Below are positions 62,207-64,000 of a stretch of DNA of 64,000 nt, in pieces. The notes under the pieces are model-generated. The model was not told the origin of the DNA. It did not search any database and saw nothing but the letters and a program-made list of their open reading frames with translations. Source of the DNA: Xanthomonas hydrangeae (GTDB lineage: Bacteria > Pseudomonadota > Gammaproteobacteria > Xanthomonadales > Xanthomonadaceae); the NCBI GenBank assembly GCA_905142475.1, contig LR990730.1, positions 4,931,501-4,995,500 on the forward strand, read 5' to 3'. The translations under genes were made by a program, and so were the position numbers. Position 1 is the first letter of the stretch. The number at the start of each line of letters is the position of its first letter.

Positions 62207-64000
62207 TCAGCTACGCACGTTGCGCGCTGAGGCTTTGTTGGCCGACTTCTTTGCTGCGCTTCTGCCAGCCGCAGCCTTGCCGACAGTCTTCGCAGCGGCC
62301 TTCGCGACCTTCTTGGTTACGCGTCTGGTCACTGCTTTCTTTGCGGCACCGCCCGATGACGCAGTCGCATCTTGCGACGGCTTTGCTGCAGCGGCCGATA
62401 CGCGCCCGGCTGGCGCCTTGCCCACGTTCTTGGCTGCCTTCGTGGTGCTTTTCGCCGTCTTCCTGGTGGGTTTCTTGATCGGCGTCGCAGCGCTGCTGCG
62501 TGCTTCCGGTGCGCGGCGCGGGGGTGGCTTGCGACCAGGCGTCAATGCGCGCCAGGCGTGTCCGCCGTTCATGGCCAGCAATGCATCGGCGGCCGATGGG
62601 CCGGCGCTGCCGGCGGCGTAATTGGGGAAGTCGCTGGGCGGTTGTTTCCAGGCATCCAGGATCGGTTGCACGATGCGCCAGGCACCTTCCACCATTGCAG
62701 CATCCTGGAACAAACCGGCCTCGCCGTTCATGCAGTCCTGCAGCAGGCGCTCGTAGCCGACGGTATATTCCTTGGGAAACCAGTCGCGGTAGCGAAAGTC
62801 CATGCGCACCGGCGCCAGCGCGACCTGCGCGCCGGGACGCTTGACGTCGAACTGCAACGAGATGCCCTCATCGGGTTGAATATGCAGCACCAGCCAGTCG
62901 GGGCCATAACCGCCCACCTCGGTACTGCGAAACGGTGCCAGCGGCGCAGGCTTGAAGCGGATCGCGATCTCGGTGGTGCGCTCGCGCAGCCGTTTGCCGG
63001 TGCGCAGATAGAACGGCACGCCGGCCCAGCGCCAGGTGTCGACCTGCAGCTTCATCGCCACATAGGTTTCGGTTTCCGAATCGTCCGGCACGGTGTCTTC
63101 TTCACGATAGCCGGGCACGGCGCTGCGGTTGACCGCACCGGAGGCGTACTGGCCGCGCACCACATCTTCGGGCTTGATCGGGCGCACCGCTTCGATCACT
63201 TCGGCGCGGCGACGATGCATGGCTTCGGTGGTGAACGCCGCCGGCGGTTCCATCGCAATCATCGCCAGCAACTGAAACAGGTGATTGGGCACCATGTCGC
63301 GCAGGCAACCGGTGGGATCGTAAAAGCGTCCGCGCCCTTCCACGCCGATGGTTTCGGCGGCGGTGATCTGCACATGATCGATGCGGTCGCGATTCCACAC
63401 CGGCTCGAACAACCCATTGGCGAAACGGAATGCCAGGATGTTCTGCACGGTTTCCTTGCCGAGGAAATGGTCGATGCGGAACACCTGGTCCTCGTGCAAC
63501 ACGCGTGCAACGGTGGCATTGAGATGCTTGGCGCTGGGCAGATCGTGACCGAAGGGCTTCTCCACGATCACCCGACGCCAGCCCTCGCCTTGGCGCTGTT
63601 TGACCAGCCCGGCTTCGCCCAGATTGAGCAGTACCGGCTCGAAGAAACGTGCGGCGGTCGCCAGATAGAACAGCACATTGCCCTGAGTGCCGTAGCGCTT
63701 GTGCAGTTTCTCCAGCACGCCATCCAGCGCTTGATACGCACCTAAATCGGTGAAGTCGCCGCGCAGATAATGCATGCGCTCGCGCAACCACTCCCAGGTG
63801 TCGGTATCGAATTCGTCGGTCTGGAATTCGGCATCGCGGCTGCCGAGCAGCTCGAGCATCGACCGCCCCATGTTCGTACGCCACGCGCGTTCGCTGATGT
63901 CGCCATGGTCCATGCCGACAATGGCGAACTGCTCGCCCAGTGCGCCGGAGCGCCGCAGGTTGTACAGCGCCGGCATGACCAGCCGCTTGGTCAGATCGCC
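62207..64000 (-). CDS. zwf: glucose-6-phosphate 1-dehydrogenase with a histone-H1-like tail (5' end beyond the window)
   Basis: 597 codons are visible; the frame stays open to 64000 and reads G-D-L-T-K-R-L-V-M-P-A-L-Y-N-L there, so the usual N-terminal G-A-T-G-D-L of the NADP-binding motif is largely outside. The substrate site R-I-D-H-F-L-G-K-E and the downstream N-x-x-x-x-I-x-A conserved blocks are present. The enzyme opens the oxidative pentose phosphate and Entner-Doudoroff routes, making 6-phosphogluconolactone and NADPH. After the normal end (H-A-W-R-A-L near codon 477) there is an extra ~115-residue tail very rich in Ala, Lys, Arg, Thr and Pro with A-A-K-K and K-K-A motifs, like histone H1 tails. 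Confidence 0.88.
   Translation of the reverse strand, partial: GDLTKRLVMPALYNLRRSGALGEQFAIVGMDHGDISERAWRTNMGRSMLELLGSRDAEFQTDEFDTDTWEWLRERMHYLRGDFTDLGAYQALDGVLEKLHKRYGTQGNVLFYLATAARFFEPVLLNLGEAGLVKQRQGEGWRRVIVEKPFGHDLPSAKHLNATVARVLHEDQVFRIDHFLGKETVQNILAFRFANGLFEPVWNRDRIDHVQITAAETIGVEGRGRFYDPTGCLRDMVPNHLFQLLAMIAMEPPAAFTTEAMHRRRAEVIEAVRPIKPEDVVRGQYASGAVNRSAVPGYREEDTVPDDSETETYVAMKLQVDTWRWAGVPFYLRTGKRLRERTTEIAIRFKPAPLAPFRSTEVGGYGPDWLVLHIQPDEGISLQFDVKRPGAQVALAPVRMDFRYRDWFPKEYTVGYERLLQDCMNGEAGLFQDAAMVEGAWRIVQPILDAWKQPPSDFPNYAAGSAGPSAADALLAMNGGHAWRALTPGRKPPPRRAPEARSSAATPIKKPTRKTAKSTTKAAKNVGKAPAGRVSAAAAKPSQDATASSGGAAKKAVTRRVTKKVAKAAAKTVGKAAAGRSAAKKSANKASARNVRS

Overview
The window most likely comes from a Xanthomonas chromosome. 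The inference rests on the high GC content, a bacterial-killing X-type T4SS effector with a VirD4-docking (XVIPCD-like) tail, the TonB receptor / SapC / cupin / tryptophan-halogenase block, other TonB-dependent receptors, and the dispersed palindromic repeats common in this genus. No rRNA, tRNA, CRISPR array, complete insertion sequence or prophage was seen.

Region 1 (1-8.3 kb) is accessory DNA. It is a tandem array built from four gene types: an effector with a DUF2235 phospholipase domain and an XVIPCD-like tail, a truncated VirB6-like T4SS membrane protein, a secreted DUF4189 protein, and a lipoprotein that I infer to be the effector's immunity protein. The only complete effector is at 3955-5430. 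The other effector copies are a 3' end at 1-237 and a broken 5' end at 7745-8175. The three VirB6-like copies share an almost identical core, but each has its own tail and is followed by its own DUF4189 gene, which resembles orphan toxin-cassette arrays. Two genes in the array are put out of frame at runs of nine identical bases. I consider this the strongest candidate for an undescribed system in the window.

Region 2 (8.3-22.1 kb) is chromosomal: a DUF885 peptidase-like protein, a Coa1-like membrane protein, an S9 dipeptidyl-peptidase, a glutathione transferase, then a carbohydrate-type TonB receptor followed by SapC, a cupin-like protein, a flavin-dependent halogenase and a lipoprotein with a TonB C-terminal domain.

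Region 3 (22.1-42.6 kb) holds an ABC exporter pair and a lipoprotein hydrolase; a membrane protein with a small HTH regulator downstream of a perfect 24-bp palindrome; a GH39 glycosidase; a divergent DmeR/DmeF nickel-cobalt efflux pair with G-tract operators; a PepSY protein with a siderophore receptor; a GlxA-type AraC regulator; ferredoxin-NADP reductase; a second ABC exporter with ketopantoate reductase; and several small genes.

Region 4 (41.8-49.5 kb) is the class I ribonucleotide reductase locus (nrdA, nrdB, flavodoxin, thioredoxin, all on the minus strand). A two-gene cassette (DUF3800 plus a BECR-type nuclease-like protein) lies between nrdB and the flavodoxin and looks like an inserted defence or toxin module. 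Upstream of nrdA are a structured leader and a 1.2-kb block of composite palindromic repeats.

Region 5 (49.5-64 kb) carries a DUF475 membrane protein, a large acyl-CoA-synthetase-like/GNAT acetyltransferase, a probably Fur-controlled operon (DUF4198, a seven-EF-hand protein, a haem/transferrin-type TonB receptor), mgtE, a Kef-type antiporter, a tandem repeat array, and zwf with an unusual histone-H1-like C-terminal tail that runs off the window.
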